From assembly GCF_004341945.1 (NCBI RefSeq), contig NZ_SMBP01000015.1, forward strand, positions 1 to 64,000: 64,000 bases of DNA, in the 5' to 3' direction. This DNA is from Longicatena caecimuris (lineage in GTDB: Bacteria; Bacillota_I; Bacilli_A; Erysipelotrichales; Erysipelotrichaceae). A program made the translations under genes and the position numbers. The number at the start of each line of letters is the position of its first letter. Position 1 is the stretch's first letter. Below are positions 19,266 through 28,546 of this stretch, piece by piece. The notes under the pieces were generated by a model that did not search any database, was not told the origin of the DNA, and saw only the letters and a list, made by a program, of their open reading frames with translations.

Positions 19266-19295
19266 TTTACATTTCAAAAGCAACAATGCTATAAT
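19266..19295 (+). promoter_or_regulatory. promoter of the rpsF-ssb-rpsR operon
   Basis: TTTACA (19266-19271) and TATAAT (19290-19295) are 18 bases apart, giving a transcription start near 19302. The rest of the gap from 18999 holds no further feature I can support. Confidence 0.75.
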
Positions 19296-19302
19296 CAATA
19301 AA

Positions 19303-19371
19303 CGGGTAGAAATCTCTACTCCCCGCTCTGCACATGAGGCAGGGCCATGAGACCATGAGGAGGTGTACAGA
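19303..19371 (+). promoter_or_regulatory. rpsF leader, candidate S6:S18 autoregulatory RNA
   Basis: The roughly 69-base leader can form GTAGA/TCTAC and CTGC/GCAG hairpins with a CCCCGC stretch between them, then the AGGAGG of rpsF. Leaders before rpsF in many bacteria bind the S6:S18 complex through a hairpin with a bulged CCG that mimics 16S rRNA. Position and the CCG next to a stem fit, but I have not shown a full match to that consensus. Confidence 0.45.
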
Positions 19372-19665
19372 ATGAAAAAATACGAAATCATGTACATTGT
19401 GAACGCATCTTTAGAAGACGCAGCACGCACGAAAGTGATGGATGGATTACATAAGATCATCACTGACCACAACGGAACTATCGATCAGGTAGACGAGTGG
19501 GGCGTAAAAGAGTTCGCATATGAAATCAAACACATGAACAAAGGTTACTATGTTGTTATCAATGTGACTGCTAACAATGAAGGTATTCACGAATTTGATC
19601 GTTTAGCACGTATCAACCACAACATCGTACGTTATATGATCGTTAAAACACAGGACGAAGAATAA
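19372..19665 (+). CDS. rpsF: 30S ribosomal protein bS6
   Basis: This 97-residue protein is bS6 of the small subunit platform, which binds bS18 and 16S rRNA. It shows the family start MKKYEIMYIV and the segment WGVKEFAYEIKHMNKGYYVV, with conserved aromatic and basic residues. GAGGAGG lies eight bases before the ATG, which rules out the nine-base-longer frame from 19363. It heads the rpsF-ssb-rpsR operon, 22 bases before ssb, and is probably under feedback control through its leader. Confidence 0.97.
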   Translation: MKKYEIMYIVNASLEDAARTKVMDGLHKIITDHNGTIDQVDEWGVKEFAYEIKHMNKGYYVVINVTANNEGIHEFDRLARINHNIVRYMIVKTQDEE

Positions 19666-19687
19666 GAAACAGGAAGGATGATGGACA

Positions 19688-20155
19688 ATGATCAACCGTG
19701 TAGTATTAGTAGGACGCATGACAAAGGATCCGGTTTTACGTAAGACTGGAACAGGAGCCAGCGTAACATCCTTTACTGTAGCATGTGATCGCAGAATTAA
19801 GACCGAAGGACAGCCGACAGCGGATTTTATCAACTGTGTGTGCTGGAATAAAGTTGCTGATAATACGGCACAATTCACGCATAAAGGAAGCTTAGTTGGA
19901 GTGGAAGGAAGAATTCAGACACGCAGCTATGACGACCAGAGTGGAAGACGTGTCTATGTGACCGAAGTTGTCGCAGACTCTGTTCAATTTTTGGAGCCTA
20001 AGGGAACCAACAGTGCTGCAGCCGTTAATGCTTACACACCTGATTATGATGCAGGAAATCAAGGCTATCAGAGCGATAATGCATCACCGTCCTACTCCAG
20101 TGACTTTGCATCCAGCGATACATTGGATATCGCCAGTGATGATTTACCATTCTAA
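19688..20155 (+). CDS. ssb: single-stranded DNA-binding protein
   Basis: This 155-residue SSB has an N-terminal OB-fold with MINRVVLVGRMTKDPVLR and FTVACDRR, then a flexible Ser/Ala/Asn-rich linker and the acidic tail ASDDLPF. The tail recruits replication and repair partners such as primase and PriA. It coats single-stranded DNA at replication forks. Its place between rpsF and rpsR is the usual one in Bacillota and marks this as the main chromosomal SSB. An AGGAAGGATG site precedes the ATG. Confidence 0.97.
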   Translation: MINRVVLVGRMTKDPVLRKTGTGASVTSFTVACDRRIKTEGQPTADFINCVCWNKVADNTAQFTHKGSLVGVEGRIQTRSYDDQSGRRVYVTEVVADSVQFLEPKGTNSAAAVNAYTPDYDAGNQGYQSDNASPSYSSDFASSDTLDIASDDLPF

Positions 20156-20176
20156 TTGGTAGAAAGGAGATAAACT

Positions 20177-20407
20177 ATGGCTTTCAAGAAACAGCGTATG
20201 GGACGCAAGAAAGTTTGCTATTTCACAAAAAACAAAATCGAATACATCGACTATAAAGATGTTGAATTATTAAAAAGATTTATTTCCGCAAACGGAAAGA
20301 TCATCCCTAGACGTGTAACCGGAACACGCGCAAAATATCAGCGTATGCTGGCTACTGCTATCAAACGTGCACGTCAGATGGCTTTACTGCCTTACGTAAG
20401 CGAATAA
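20177..20407 (+). CDS. rpsR: 30S ribosomal protein bS18
   Basis: This 76-residue protein is bS18, the partner of bS6 on the small subunit platform. It shows [20 protein letters not shown] and [20 protein letters not shown], the conserved core of the family. An AGAAAGGAG site precedes the ATG. It is the last gene of the first transcript unit, since a terminator follows. Cys residues that bind zinc in some paralogues are reduced to a single early Cys, as in the common form. Confidence 0.97.
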   Translation: MAFKKQRMGRKKVCYFTKNKIEYIDYKDVELLKRFISANGKIIPRRVTGTRAKYQRMLATAIKRARQMALLPYVSE

Positions 20408-20421
20408 TATTCGTGTTAATG

Positions 20422-20455
20422 AAACCTCCAGCTGTTTTGGCAGATGGGGGTTTTT
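20422..20455 (+). terminator. terminator after rpsR
   Basis: AAACCTCC and GGGGGTTT pair around a loop of about 16 bases and run into TTTTT. Some read-through into the next genes is likely because they follow closely. Confidence 0.65.
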
Positions 20456-20478
20456 CTCTTAAGAAAGGAGGAGCACTT

Positions 20479-21414
20479 ATGAACAATCAAACAAAAAAGA
20501 TGACGGAAGGCGCGATGATGGTTGCGATTGTCGGTATGCTATTATTTATCAACCGTCAATTAGCTGGTATGCTAGAAATGGTCATGTATTGGGTCTTAAC
20601 CTTTCCGATTTTAATGTATACCGCACGCTATGGAGTAAAAAGTGCATGCGTTCCTGCCATCAGTATGGTTCTGTTAAGCTTTATGATTGCCGCTCCGACA
20701 ACGATCTTTTATCTGTTTAGCTGTGATGTAGTAGGCATCGTTTATGGTGCCGGGATAAGAAAGAAATGGAAGAATGGAACACTGTTACTTTGGACAGGGA
20801 TATTCACGTTTGTTTCTTATCTGATTACTACCGTATTATTTGCGGCAATGTTTGGCTATGATCCGGCGGAAGATGTGGAAATGGTGAAGATGCTGTTAGA
20901 CTTCATGCATATTGATATTGGGATACCACTTGCCAAAATCGTGATGTATGTTGTGATTGGCAGTGCGATCTTAATGACGGTTTTACAGACAATGTGCATT
21001 CATATGATTGCCAATGTCGTATTAAAACGCATGCATATCGAAACAAGAGCAATGAAGAGCATTTTTGAAATTAAGGTTCCCAAAAGTGTCGGATATACAA
21101 TAATAATGATATGGGTTCTATTTTTAGTGCGAAATGTGCTAAAATTAAACCAAGATGTCTATGGGCTATTACTAGGTGTCTATGGAGCAGCGAGAATCTT
21201 TGCAATCGGTTATGGTGTTATGACCTTGCTTTGTATCCTATTGTTGTTTCGTAAACGCATCTTCTTATTATTTGTCATCATAGGCATGTTTCTGCCATAT
21301 GTACAAGGTGCAATTGCTATCATCGGTGTTTTGGATATGATTGTCGATCTGCGTGGCATATGGTTAGAAGTACTGAAACGAGGTGTGGTACATGGAACGT
21401 CTGGAGAACATTAA
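20479..21414 (+). CDS. DUF2232 (YybS-like) membrane protein
   Basis: This 311-residue protein has about eight hydrophobic segments and resembles the DUF2232/YybS family, whose role is not established. Its neighbours agree: in Bacillus yybS also precedes the cyclic-di-AMP phosphodiesterase gene and rplI. The start at MNNQTKKMTEGAMMV has AAAGGAGG nine bases upstream. A longer frame from 20413 would begin inside the rpsR terminator. Its last 23 bases overlap gdpP, which suggests translational coupling. It could be a small-solute or vitamin-type membrane component, but nothing in the sequence proves that. Confidence 0.85.
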   Translation: MNNQTKKMTEGAMMVAIVGMLLFINRQLAGMLEMVMYWVLTFPILMYTARYGVKSACVPAISMVLLSFMIAAPTTIFYLFSCDVVGIVYGAGIRKKWKNGTLLLWTGIFTFVSYLITTVLFAAMFGYDPAEDVEMVKMLLDFMHIDIGIPLAKIVMYVVIGSAILMTVLQTMCIHMIANVVLKRMHIETRAMKSIFEIKVPKSVGYTIIMIWVLFLVRNVLKLNQDVYGLLLGVYGAARIFAIGYGVMTLLCILLLFRKRIFLLFVIIGMFLPYVQGAIAIIGVLDMIVDLRGIWLEVLKRGVVHGTSGEH

Positions 21415-23383
21415 GGTACAGATTGGAATCGTCATACTGGCACAGTTTGTTGCCTTATTTGCCTTATTTATGGCGGATATTGAAGGCGTTAAAATTTTAC
21501 CGATGCTGATTTTGGTGATTATCAACTCTTTGGTTGTCATCTGGGTCGTCTATTGGTTTGAAAGTGATCGAGAACAGCGAGATATCGATATATCCAGAAT
21601 TCTTGGACATGATGCAAAGGATGCCCTTTTAATAGGAGAAATGGGTATTATCACATATGATGAGCAATACTGCGCTACCTGGATGAGTGAATTGTTGCAA
21701 GAGCGCGGTGTGAATATCGTTGGAAAGAAGCTTACCAGCTGGATTGGCGATATCACAGAACTTTTTCAAGGAGAAGTTGACAGTATTACCGCACATGATG
21801 GTGAATATGTTTATGAAATAACTCGTAAAGAAAACGGGCAAGTATTATTTGTGAAAGATATTACCGAGTTTGCAAGGATATCCGAAAAATTTCAGGAAGA
21901 TGGTATTGTCGCAGGACTGCTGCAACTGGATAATTACATGGAAATTCAACAATATGAGGATGAAACCAAGATGGCTCAGATCAATACTTGTCTGCGTCAG
22001 CCATTGGTTGAGTGGGCAGATAAATATGGCATGCTGATTCGTCGTTTGCGCAGTGATCGTTTCTTGGTTGTCTTAAATGAAAAAATATATCAGCAAGTCG
22101 TTGAAGATAAGTTTGCAATCTTAAATACAGTTCGTAAAAATGCTGAGGATATCGATGTTTCTATCACCTTGAGTATGGCCTTTGCACGTGGCACGGATGA
22201 CTTTGCCCAACTGGATACGATGATCAGTGATTTGCTGGAATTGGCGCAGAGTCGCGGTGGTGATCAGGCCGCTGTGAAAAAATATGGAGAAAGTGTAAAA
22301 TATTATGGCGGAAACAGTGAAGCTAGGGAAAAACGTTCAAAAGTTCGTGTCCGCGTGATGTCACAGGCTATTCGTGAGGCGATCATGGAGGCAAAACGGG
22401 TATTCGTGATTGGGCATCGGGATATGGATTTTGATTGTATGGGGGCTGCTTTGTGCATGTCACGTTTAGCAACTGCTTATAATAAAGAAAGCTATATCGT
22501 TTCGCAATCGTCAGGAATAGAACCGCAATTAGCGCAAGCTTTAACGGAATATGAAGATATCTTCAATGGGCGCCATCGCTTTCTACAAGATGAGGAAGCT
22601 GCCAGAATGATCGAAGATGAAGACTTGCTGATTGTTGTCGATCATAATAATCCCAAACAAACCGGCGCACCGTTGACATTGGAAGCTGCCAATCGCATCA
22701 TTGTGATTGACCATCATCGAAGAAGTGAAGATTTTATCGGAAATCCATTATTAGTATATGTAGAAACAAGTGCCAGTTCCACTTGTGAATTAGCAGCCGA
22801 ATTCCTGCCATATCAGACCAATCGCGTAAATCTGAGTGAGGAAGAAGCTACGTTGATGTATGTCGGTATTTTAGTCGATACGAATCGTTTCCGTAATCGT
22901 ACCGGAAGCCGTACCTTTGAATCTGTAGCATATCTGAAAAAGCTTGGCATTGATCCGATAGCAGCAGAAAATATGCTAAAAGAAGACTTCCGCGATTTTG
23001 CGGCGAAGACGGAAATAATGAATTATTCACAGACCTATGCGGATAATATCATCATTGCCGCAGTGGAAAAAGATGCCCAAGTCAACCGTACGTTGATGTC
23101 GCAAGCAGCTGATAGTATGCTGGAAATCAAAGGTGTCGAGGCAAGTTTTGTTATTGCGCGTATTAATGAGAACGAATGTGGCGTTTCCGCGCGCAGTAAG
23201 GGTGTTGTGAATGTCCAGGTGATCATGGAAAAGATGCATGGAGGCGGACATTTTAATGCCGCGGCTTTACAACGCAAGGATACGAGTGTAAAAGCGTTGA
23301 AAGAAGAATTGAAAAAGAAGATTGATGAATATATAGAAGAAAACAAGGAGGAAACAAAGGATGAAAGTAATACTGCTAAGTGA
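21392..23383 (+). CDS. gdpP: cyclic-di-AMP phosphodiesterase GdpP
   Basis: This 663-residue protein degrades cyclic-di-AMP to pApA, controlling potassium balance and cell-wall stress. It has two N-terminal membrane helices, a PAS-like domain, a degenerate GGDEF domain (site SDRFL) and a DHH/DHHA1 phosphodiesterase. The catalytic part shows GHRDMDFDCMG, DHH (residues 440-442) and GGGHFNAAA (from 617), with the metal-binding residues in place. The ATG at 21392 follows GAGG and overlaps the previous gene; its own end overlaps rplI by 23 bases. The order DUF2232-gdpP-rplI-dnaB is as in Bacillus. Confidence 0.96.
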   Translation: MERLENIKVQIGIVILAQFVALFALFMADIEGVKILPMLILVIINSLVVIWVVYWFESDREQRDIDISRILGHDAKDALLIGEMGIITYDEQYCATWMSELLQERGVNIVGKKLTSWIGDITELFQGEVDSITAHDGEYVYEITRKENGQVLFVKDITEFARISEKFQEDGIVAGLLQLDNYMEIQQYEDETKMAQINTCLRQPLVEWADKYGMLIRRLRSDRFLVVLNEKIYQQVVEDKFAILNTVRKNAEDIDVSITLSMAFARGTDDFAQLDTMISDLLELAQSRGGDQAAVKKYGESVKYYGGNSEAREKRSKVRVRVMSQAIREAIMEAKRVFVIGHRDMDFDCMGAALCMSRLATAYNKESYIVSQSSGIEPQLAQALTEYEDIFNGRHRFLQDEEAARMIEDEDLLIVVDHNNPKQTGAPLTLEAANRIIVIDHHRRSEDFIGNPLLVYVETSASSTCELAAEFLPYQTNRVNLSEEEATLMYVGILVDTNRFRNRTGSRTFESVAYLKKLGIDPIAAENMLKEDFRDFAAKTEIMNYSQTYADNIIIAAVEKDAQVNRTLMSQAADSMLEIKGVEASFVIARINENECGVSARSKGVVNVQVIMEKMHGGGHFNAAALQRKDTSVKALKEELKKKIDEYIEENKEETKDESNTAK

Positions 23384-23807
23384 TGTGAAAAAAGTAGGTA
23401 AAAAAGGTGAAATCGTGGAAGTTAGTGACGGTTATGGCCGTAACTTCCTGTTAAATAAAAAGCTGGCTGTGCTCGCCACCAAAAAAAGTATGGAAATCTT
23501 AGATGAACAAAATCTGCAGCATGATTTAGAAGAAAAACAAAAAGAAGCAGATGCCCAAGCATTAAAACAAAAACTTACGAAAATTACCTTGGAATTTCAT
23601 GTAAAAACAGGAGAAGGCGGAAGAGTATTTGGCAGTGTGTCAACCAAACAAATCGTAGAACAGTTACAGCGTGTACATGCTATCAAAATTGAAAAGCGTA
23701 AGTTTATCGATACCGATGCCATTACTTCTTTAGGTTATACCGATGTGAAAGTCGATTTATATAAGAATAAAGTTATCGGTGTAATACGTGTTCATGTGAA
23801 CGGTTAG
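23361..23807 (+). CDS. rplI: 50S ribosomal protein bL9
   Basis: This 148-residue protein is bL9, a two-domain large-subunit protein with a long connecting helix that helps keep the reading frame. It shows MKVILLSDVKKVGKKGEIVE and GYGRNFLLNKKLA, the RNA-binding N-domain, then a Gln/Lys-rich helix and the C-domain with VFGSVSTKQI. Its ribosome binding site, AGGAGG, lies inside the end of gdpP. It ends in TAG, evidence that amber is a normal stop in this genome. dnaB starts nine bases later. Confidence 0.97.
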   Translation: MKVILLSDVKKVGKKGEIVEVSDGYGRNFLLNKKLAVLATKKSMEILDEQNLQHDLEEKQKEADAQALKQKLTKITLEFHVKTGEGGRVFGSVSTKQIVEQLQRVHAIKIEKRKFIDTDAITSLGYTDVKVDLYKNKVIGVIRVHVNG

Positions 23808-23815
23808 GAGGCAGT

Positions 23816-25162
23816 ATGAGCAGAGAATTACCGCATAGTAATGAAGCGGAACAAGCCATCCTTGGCGGGATGATGGTATATCCCAGCGTTAGCGGCGTTG
23901 TATATGATCAGGGCTTAGAGCCTTCGGATTTCTATCTCGATATTCATCAGCGGATCTTCTCTGCCATGATGGATATTACCAATAGTGGAAAACCGGTCGA
24001 TGTAACGACACTGATTGCCCGTTTGCAGGATATTGAACAATTACACTTGGTTGGCGGTGCTGACTATATCATCAAATTGAGTGATACCGCAATATCTGCG
24101 GCCAACAGTATGTATTATATTGAAATTATTAAAAGCCGTGCACATTTGCGCCGTTTAATAGAAACAGCACAGGAAATTGCCGAGGAAGGTTTTGACACGG
24201 CAAGTTCTTTAGACGATATTATGGATAAAGCTGAGCGTGATATTTTAAATGTAACAAGAGATCGCAAAGCAACGGATTTTAAAAGCAGTCGTGTTGTCAT
24301 TTCCGATGTTATGCAGGAGCTGATCAAACTGCGCAACAGTGATTCTCATATTACCGGCATCAAGACCGGTTATACGGATCTTGATCGTATTACGAATGGT
24401 TTTCAAAGAGGCGATTTGATCATTTTGGCGGCTCGTCCAGCCATGGGAAAGACCGCTTTTGCGCTGAATCTGGCATTAAATGCATCTTTTTATAACACGG
24501 GAGCGATTGCCATCTTTTCCTTGGAAATGCCTGCTGAACAGCTGATGAAACGTATCCTGAGTGCGAAAAGTGCTGTGGAATCCAGTAAATTAAGAAGCGG
24601 TAATCTGATGGATGAAGAATTTAATAAACTAAATGAAGCTGCTAATGAATTAATGGCAAGCAAGCTGTTTGTCGATGATAGTTCAAATATCAAGGTCGGA
24701 GAAATCTTTTCCAAATGCCGTAAGCTGAAAAGTGAGCATGGCTTAGACTTAGTCGTGATTGACTACTTGCAGTTAATCAGTGGCAGTGGCCGTAGCGGTG
24801 GAGATAACCGACAGCAAGAAATTTCTGAAATCAGTCGATCCTTAAAACAACTTGCTCGTGAAATGCAATGTCCGGTCATTGCCTTATCACAGTTATCACG
24901 TTCGGTTGAAACACGTCCGGATAAGCATCCTATGTTATCCGATTTACGTGAGTCAGGAGCAATCGAGCAGGATGCCGATATTGTCATTTTCCTGTATCGT
25001 GATGAATACTATAATAAAGATAAAGAAGAAGAGAACACGAATGCAACCGATAAGACCGATGTTGATATATCAAAGCATCGTAACGGTGCTACCGGGCGTG
25101 TGGAACTGGCCTTTCAGAAATCCATATCGGCTTTCTTTAACATTGCCAGAGACAGCTATTAG
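23816..25162 (+). CDS. dnaB: replicative DNA helicase DnaB (DnaC of Bacillus)
   Basis: This 448-residue RecA-type hexameric helicase unwinds DNA at the replication fork and binds primase. The N-terminal domain starts with RELPHSNEAEQAILGGMM. The motor domain has Walker A RPAMGKTAF (Lys212), the DYLQLISG Walker B segment, SQLSRSVE and DLRESGAIEQDAD. The length is normal and no intein is present. It lies downstream of rplI, as in most Bacillota, and ends in TAG 21 bases before the next gene. Confidence 0.97.
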   Translation: MSRELPHSNEAEQAILGGMMVYPSVSGVVYDQGLEPSDFYLDIHQRIFSAMMDITNSGKPVDVTTLIARLQDIEQLHLVGGADYIIKLSDTAISAANSMYYIEIIKSRAHLRRLIETAQEIAEEGFDTASSLDDIMDKAERDILNVTRDRKATDFKSSRVVISDVMQELIKLRNSDSHITGIKTGYTDLDRITNGFQRGDLIILAARPAMGKTAFALNLALNASFYNTGAIAIFSLEMPAEQLMKRILSAKSAVESSKLRSGNLMDEEFNKLNEAANELMASKLFVDDSSNIKVGEIFSKCRKLKSEHGLDLVVIDYLQLISGSGRSGGDNRQQEISEISRSLKQLAREMQCPVIALSQLSRSVETRPDKHPMLSDLRESGAIEQDADIVIFLYRDEYYNKDKEEENTNATDKTDVDISKHRNGATGRVELAFQKSISAFFNIARDSY

Positions 25163-25183
25163 AAGGGAAACGGTAAAACATTT

Positions 25184-25942
25184 ATGAAGTTTGCGCTTTT
25201 GGCAAGCGGTTCTAAAGGGAACTGCTGCCTGATTAAACATAACGATACAAAACTGGTGATTGATTGTGGAAGTACCCGCAAATATCTGAAAGCCTGTTTT
25301 GAGCGTCTGCAATATGATCATTTATCATCCGATGCGATTCTGATTACCCATACGCATACCGATCATGTATCACAAATGAAGATGTTTCAATCCATTGATA
25401 CCTATGCGACACAAGACATCGCAACCGATCATCTGCATGCCATACGTCCTTTTGAAAGCTTTGATATTAAGGATTTTCATATCACCGTTTTACCCATGAG
25501 CCATGATTGTGAGGGCACTGTCGGCTATGTCATAGAATGTGAAAACGAAAAAATGGTTTATGTGACAGATACCGGGTATATTAAAAAGGAAGTTAAGGAT
25601 TATATTCGTGATGCTGATTATTATGTCTTTGAAAGTAATCATGATATTGAAATGCTGATGCAGACGTCACGTCCGGTTTATGTCAAACAGCGTATCATTA
25701 ATGATTATGGACATTTGTGTAATGAAGACAGTGCGAACATATTAAGCGAGGTCATTTCAGAAGAAACGACAAAAGAAATCGTACTTGCCCATATCTCACA
25801 AGAAGGAAATACGCGTGATATGGCATTACGGACATTACAACAGACCTTCGATAAAAAACAAATACATCGTGAGCATATGCGCTTATATCCTGCAGATCAG
25901 TTTTCCATTTATGTAAGTGGAAATGGAGGTAAAAAGGAATGA
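25184..25942 (+). CDS. metallo-beta-lactamase-fold hydrolase, WalJ (YycJ) family
   Basis: This 252-residue protein has the metallo-beta-lactamase fold with the dinuclear metal motif THTHTDH (His56, His58, Asp60, His61) and downstream SHDCEGTVGY and VLAHIS. In Bacillus, WalJ (YycJ) lies in the walRK operon before an HtrA protease and rlmH and is linked to coordinating division with replication. Here the same two genes follow, although walR and walK themselves are not in the window. Its TGA overlaps the ATG of htrA. The enzymatic substrate is uncertain; a nuclease role has been proposed for the group. Confidence 0.85.
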   Translation: MKFALLASGSKGNCCLIKHNDTKLVIDCGSTRKYLKACFERLQYDHLSSDAILITHTHTDHVSQMKMFQSIDTYATQDIATDHLHAIRPFESFDIKDFHITVLPMSHDCEGTVGYVIECENEKMVYVTDTGYIKKEVKDYIRDADYYVFESNHDIEMLMQTSRPVYVKQRIINDYGHLCNEDSANILSEVISEETTKEIVLAHISQEGNTRDMALRTLQQTFDKKQIHREHMRLYPADQFSIYVSGNGGKKE

Positions 25943-27027
25943 AACGTTTTGTTGCCTTTATTCTGGTAGCCCTGCTTGGCTGGAATGTCTTACTCACCAT
26001 TCAGGTGTTTCAGCTGAAACAGGAAACGGTGCCGCAAACAGATGCAACGACTGCTACAAACAACATCAAACAGGCCAGTGTGAATGTCACAAGCGATGTG
26101 ACAAAACTGGTTGAACAAAGTGAGAATAAGGTAGTAACCATTACAGCCTCATCACGTGGGCAAACAATCGGAACCGGCAGTGGGGCAATTTATAAAGTTG
26201 AAGATAAAACCGTTTATATTATCACCAACAATCATGTGGTAGAAAACGGGGATGTGATGACGGTCACTTTTGCGAATGGCAAATCCGTGGAAAGTGAAAT
26301 CGTTGGTATGGATAAGCTGACGGATCTGGCCTTATTGAAACTAAAGGTCGATTTTCAGGCAGAATCCTTTATCATGGGCGATTCTTCTTTAGTGAAAAAG
26401 GGCGAATATGTCATTGCCATGGGAAGTCCATTAGGCATTGAATATCAGGGAAGTGTATCTGGTGGCTTGATAAGCGGTGTCGATCGTCGTATGGAAATGG
26501 ATATTGATAATAATGGAGTCGCGGATTGGGATGTGAATGTCCTACAGACAGATGCCGCTATTAACCCCGGCAACAGCGGTGGTCCATTGATCAATATGGC
26601 CGGTGAATTAATTGGCATTAATTCGATGAAAATTTCAGACGAATCTGTGGAAGGCTTCGGCTTTGCACTCCCGATTAATGAGGTTCTTCCGATTATTTCA
26701 CAGTTGGAAAGAAACGGCAAAGTAGTACGTCCGATTTTAGGCATCAGTGTAGCGCCATTGGAACAACTTTCGCCATTTGAAAGAGCATATTTGGGCATCT
26801 CCATTCAACAAGATGAAGGCTTATTCATCGTGAATGTATCACGTAACTCACCGGCATCCAGAGCCGGCATTCAAGTTGGGGATGTATTGTTAGCATTTGA
26901 TGGGAAAAAGGTAAACGATGTTAAGCAGTTCCGTCAATATCTTTACAGTAAAAAAGTCGGTGATAAGGTAACACTTGTCTATGAACACAATGGTAAAGAG
27001 AAAACAAAGGAAGTTACATTAAAATAA
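25939..27027 (+). CDS. htrA: HtrA/DegP-type serine protease
   Basis: This 362-residue membrane-anchored protease degrades misfolded exported proteins outside the membrane. A short N-terminal helix (about 5-20) anchors it. The trypsin-like domain has the triad His99 (TNNHVV), Asp129 (LTDLALL) and Ser213 (NPGNSGGPL), followed by GFALP. One PDZ domain near 265-355 contains GLFIVNVSRNSPASRAGIQV. The ATG overlaps the stop of the WalJ-like gene, so the two are translationally coupled. This matches the walJ-htrC order of Bacillus. A strong terminator follows. Confidence 0.95.
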   Translation: MKRFVAFILVALLGWNVLLTIQVFQLKQETVPQTDATTATNNIKQASVNVTSDVTKLVEQSENKVVTITASSRGQTIGTGSGAIYKVEDKTVYIITNNHVVENGDVMTVTFANGKSVESEIVGMDKLTDLALLKLKVDFQAESFIMGDSSLVKKGEYVIAMGSPLGIEYQGSVSGGLISGVDRRMEMDIDNNGVADWDVNVLQTDAAINPGNSGGPLINMAGELIGINSMKISDESVEGFGFALPINEVLPIISQLERNGKVVRPILGISVAPLEQLSPFERAYLGISIQQDEGLFIVNVSRNSPASRAGIQVGDVLLAFDGKKVNDVKQFRQYLYSKKVGDKVTLVYEHNGKEKTKEVTLK

Positions 27028-27032
27028 ATTAT

Positions 27033-27090
27033 AAAAGCAATCTTACGAAGAACAGTAAAATCAAATGTTCATGCGTAGATTGCTTTTTTT
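27033..27090 (+). terminator. terminator after htrA
   Basis: AAAGCAATCT and AGATTGCTTT form the stem, followed by a run of seven T. The AT-rich other side may also serve the convergent pilin-like gene. Confidence 0.75.
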
Positions 27091-27124
27091 GTGTATAGCA
27101 AACAAAGTGTCCTTGCAATGGTGC

Positions 27125-27961
27125 TTATTCCCAAGTGGCATGTTCTACATCAAGGACTGGATACGTAACTTGTTGGTGGGTACTTTGATCCTCAGTTTTT
27201 TTAATTACAACGGGAACTTTTCCTTTCTTGATGGTCGGTTCGGTATGAAACTTACCGCCTTTTCCATAATCATACTGCACGATGTCAATTTGCTGCTGAT
27301 GGGCATCTGCTATGGTAATCCGCCTTGTCGCAATAGTTATTTTACAATTGTTGTTATCGTTGTATATACGAAAACTATATGCATCTGCATCGATTCCGTT
27401 TTTCTCTAATTCGGCACGAATCTTGGAGCCGAAATTAGGCCCTTCACTATCAAGAGCACCGGTTTTATTCGGCGTTTGATCGGCTTTATAATAATACGAA
27501 TACAGGATCTGATAAGCTTCTTTATCTTGATTTAGCAATTGCTTTATAATCTTATTGGCTTTCACAAAAGCATTATCATAGCTCTTTAAAAAGGTAAATT
27601 CCTGTTTTTCATCATTGTAAGAAAGATACTTATCTTCAATCTTCACAATAAAATCACCGGCATTATCTTGCGCTTTATTTAGATGAATTTCCAGCAATTC
27701 GCCTTCTACTTCGGCATCTTTCATGATCTTTTCCATGACTTCATCCGTCGACAATTTTTGTAATTCTTCCTTCATGTGCAGTCGTAAACCATAGTCTTTA
27801 CTAACTACCAAGACATGTCTGGCTTCTTGCAACAGGCGGGAATCTTTTGCTTTTTGAACATAGCCGAGTATAGAAGGCGTGGCAATGGCCAGCAAAATTC
27901 CCAGAATGACTAATACTACAATAATTTCTATTAAGGTGAATCCTTGCCTCTTCTTTCGCAT
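27125..27961 (-). CDS. orphan type IV pilin-like protein
   Basis: This 278-residue protein begins with a class III prepilin signal: basic MRKKRQ, then GFTLIEIIVVLVILGILLAI, with the cut expected after the Gly and Glu5 of the mature protein present. A globular domain of about 240 residues with no recognised fold follows. Such proteins are processed by PilD/ComC peptidases and assembled into pili or type II-like pseudopili. No assembly ATPase, platform protein or peptidase gene lies nearby. It sits on the opposite strand between htrA and rlmH, which are adjacent in Bacillus. AAAGGAGG lies eight bases before the ATG. It is longer than ComGC-type pseudopilins (about 100 residues). Confidence 0.85.
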   Translation of the reverse strand: MRKKRQGFTLIEIIVVLVILGILLAIATPSILGYVQKAKDSRLLQEARHVLVVSKDYGLRLHMKEELQKLSTDEVMEKIMKDAEVEGELLEIHLNKAQDNAGDFIVKIEDKYLSYNDEKQEFTFLKSYDNAFVKANKIIKQLLNQDKEAYQILYSYYYKADQTPNKTGALDSEGPNFGSKIRAELEKNGIDADAYSFRIYNDNNNCKITIATRRITIADAHQQQIDIVQYDYGKGGKFHTEPTIKKGKVPVVIKKTEDQSTHQQVTYPVLDVEHATWE

Positions 27962-28055
27962 TAGATTTCCTCCTTTACTTATTTTATGGTATCATATTTT
28001 GGAAGACATGTAAGGAAAAGATTAAAAATTTATTTTATTGGAAAGGAAAACACGC

Positions 28056-28532
28056 ATGATAAAAATAATTGCCGTCGGTAAAATCAAAGAGAAATTTGTG
28101 AAGGCACAAATTGCTGAATATGAAAAGCGGTTACGGCCCTTTACCAAATTAGAGATTATAGAAGTAAATGATGAAATCGCACCGCAAGCAAATAGTGAAG
28201 CACAAAATGCATTGGTGAAGGAAAAAGAGGGAGAACGTCTGTTAGCAAAAATAAAAGATCAGGAATATGTGATTCTGCTTGATCTATGGGGTGAGATGAT
28301 AAACAGTGAAACCTTGGCTGATAAAATAGAAAAGTTACAGACTTATCAATCCAGTAATATTACCTTTGTGATTGCCGGTTCTTTAGGGCCTGGTAAAAAG
28401 GTAATCGACAGAGCGAATTGGCGTTGGAAATTATCAGATTTAACCTTTACGCATCAAATGACACGCGTCTTGGTGCTGGAACAGCTTTACCGTGCTTATA
28501 TGATCTTACATCATAACCCATATCATAAATAA
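28056..28532 (+). CDS. rlmH: 23S rRNA pseudouridine-1915 N3-methyltransferase RlmH
   Basis: This 158-residue SPOUT methyltransferase modifies pseudouridine 1915 in helix 69 of 23S rRNA using S-adenosylmethionine. It shows MIKIIAVGKIKEKF, YVILLDLWGEMINSE, FVIAGSLGPG and the C-terminal FTHQMTRVLVLEQLYRAYMI HHNPYHK region with the knot. Length is normal. The ATG at 28056 follows GGAAAGGA, so the six-residue extension to 28038 is not needed. The gene follows walJ and htrA, apart from the pilin insertion. Confidence 0.96.
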   Translation: MIKIIAVGKIKEKFVKAQIAEYEKRLRPFTKLEIIEVNDEIAPQANSEAQNALVKEKEGERLLAKIKDQEYVILLDLWGEMINSETLADKIEKLQTYQSSNITFVIAGSLGPGKKVIDRANWRWKLSDLTFTHQMTRVLVLEQLYRAYMILHHNPYHK

Positions 28533-28546
28533 AGGAGAACTTGAAA

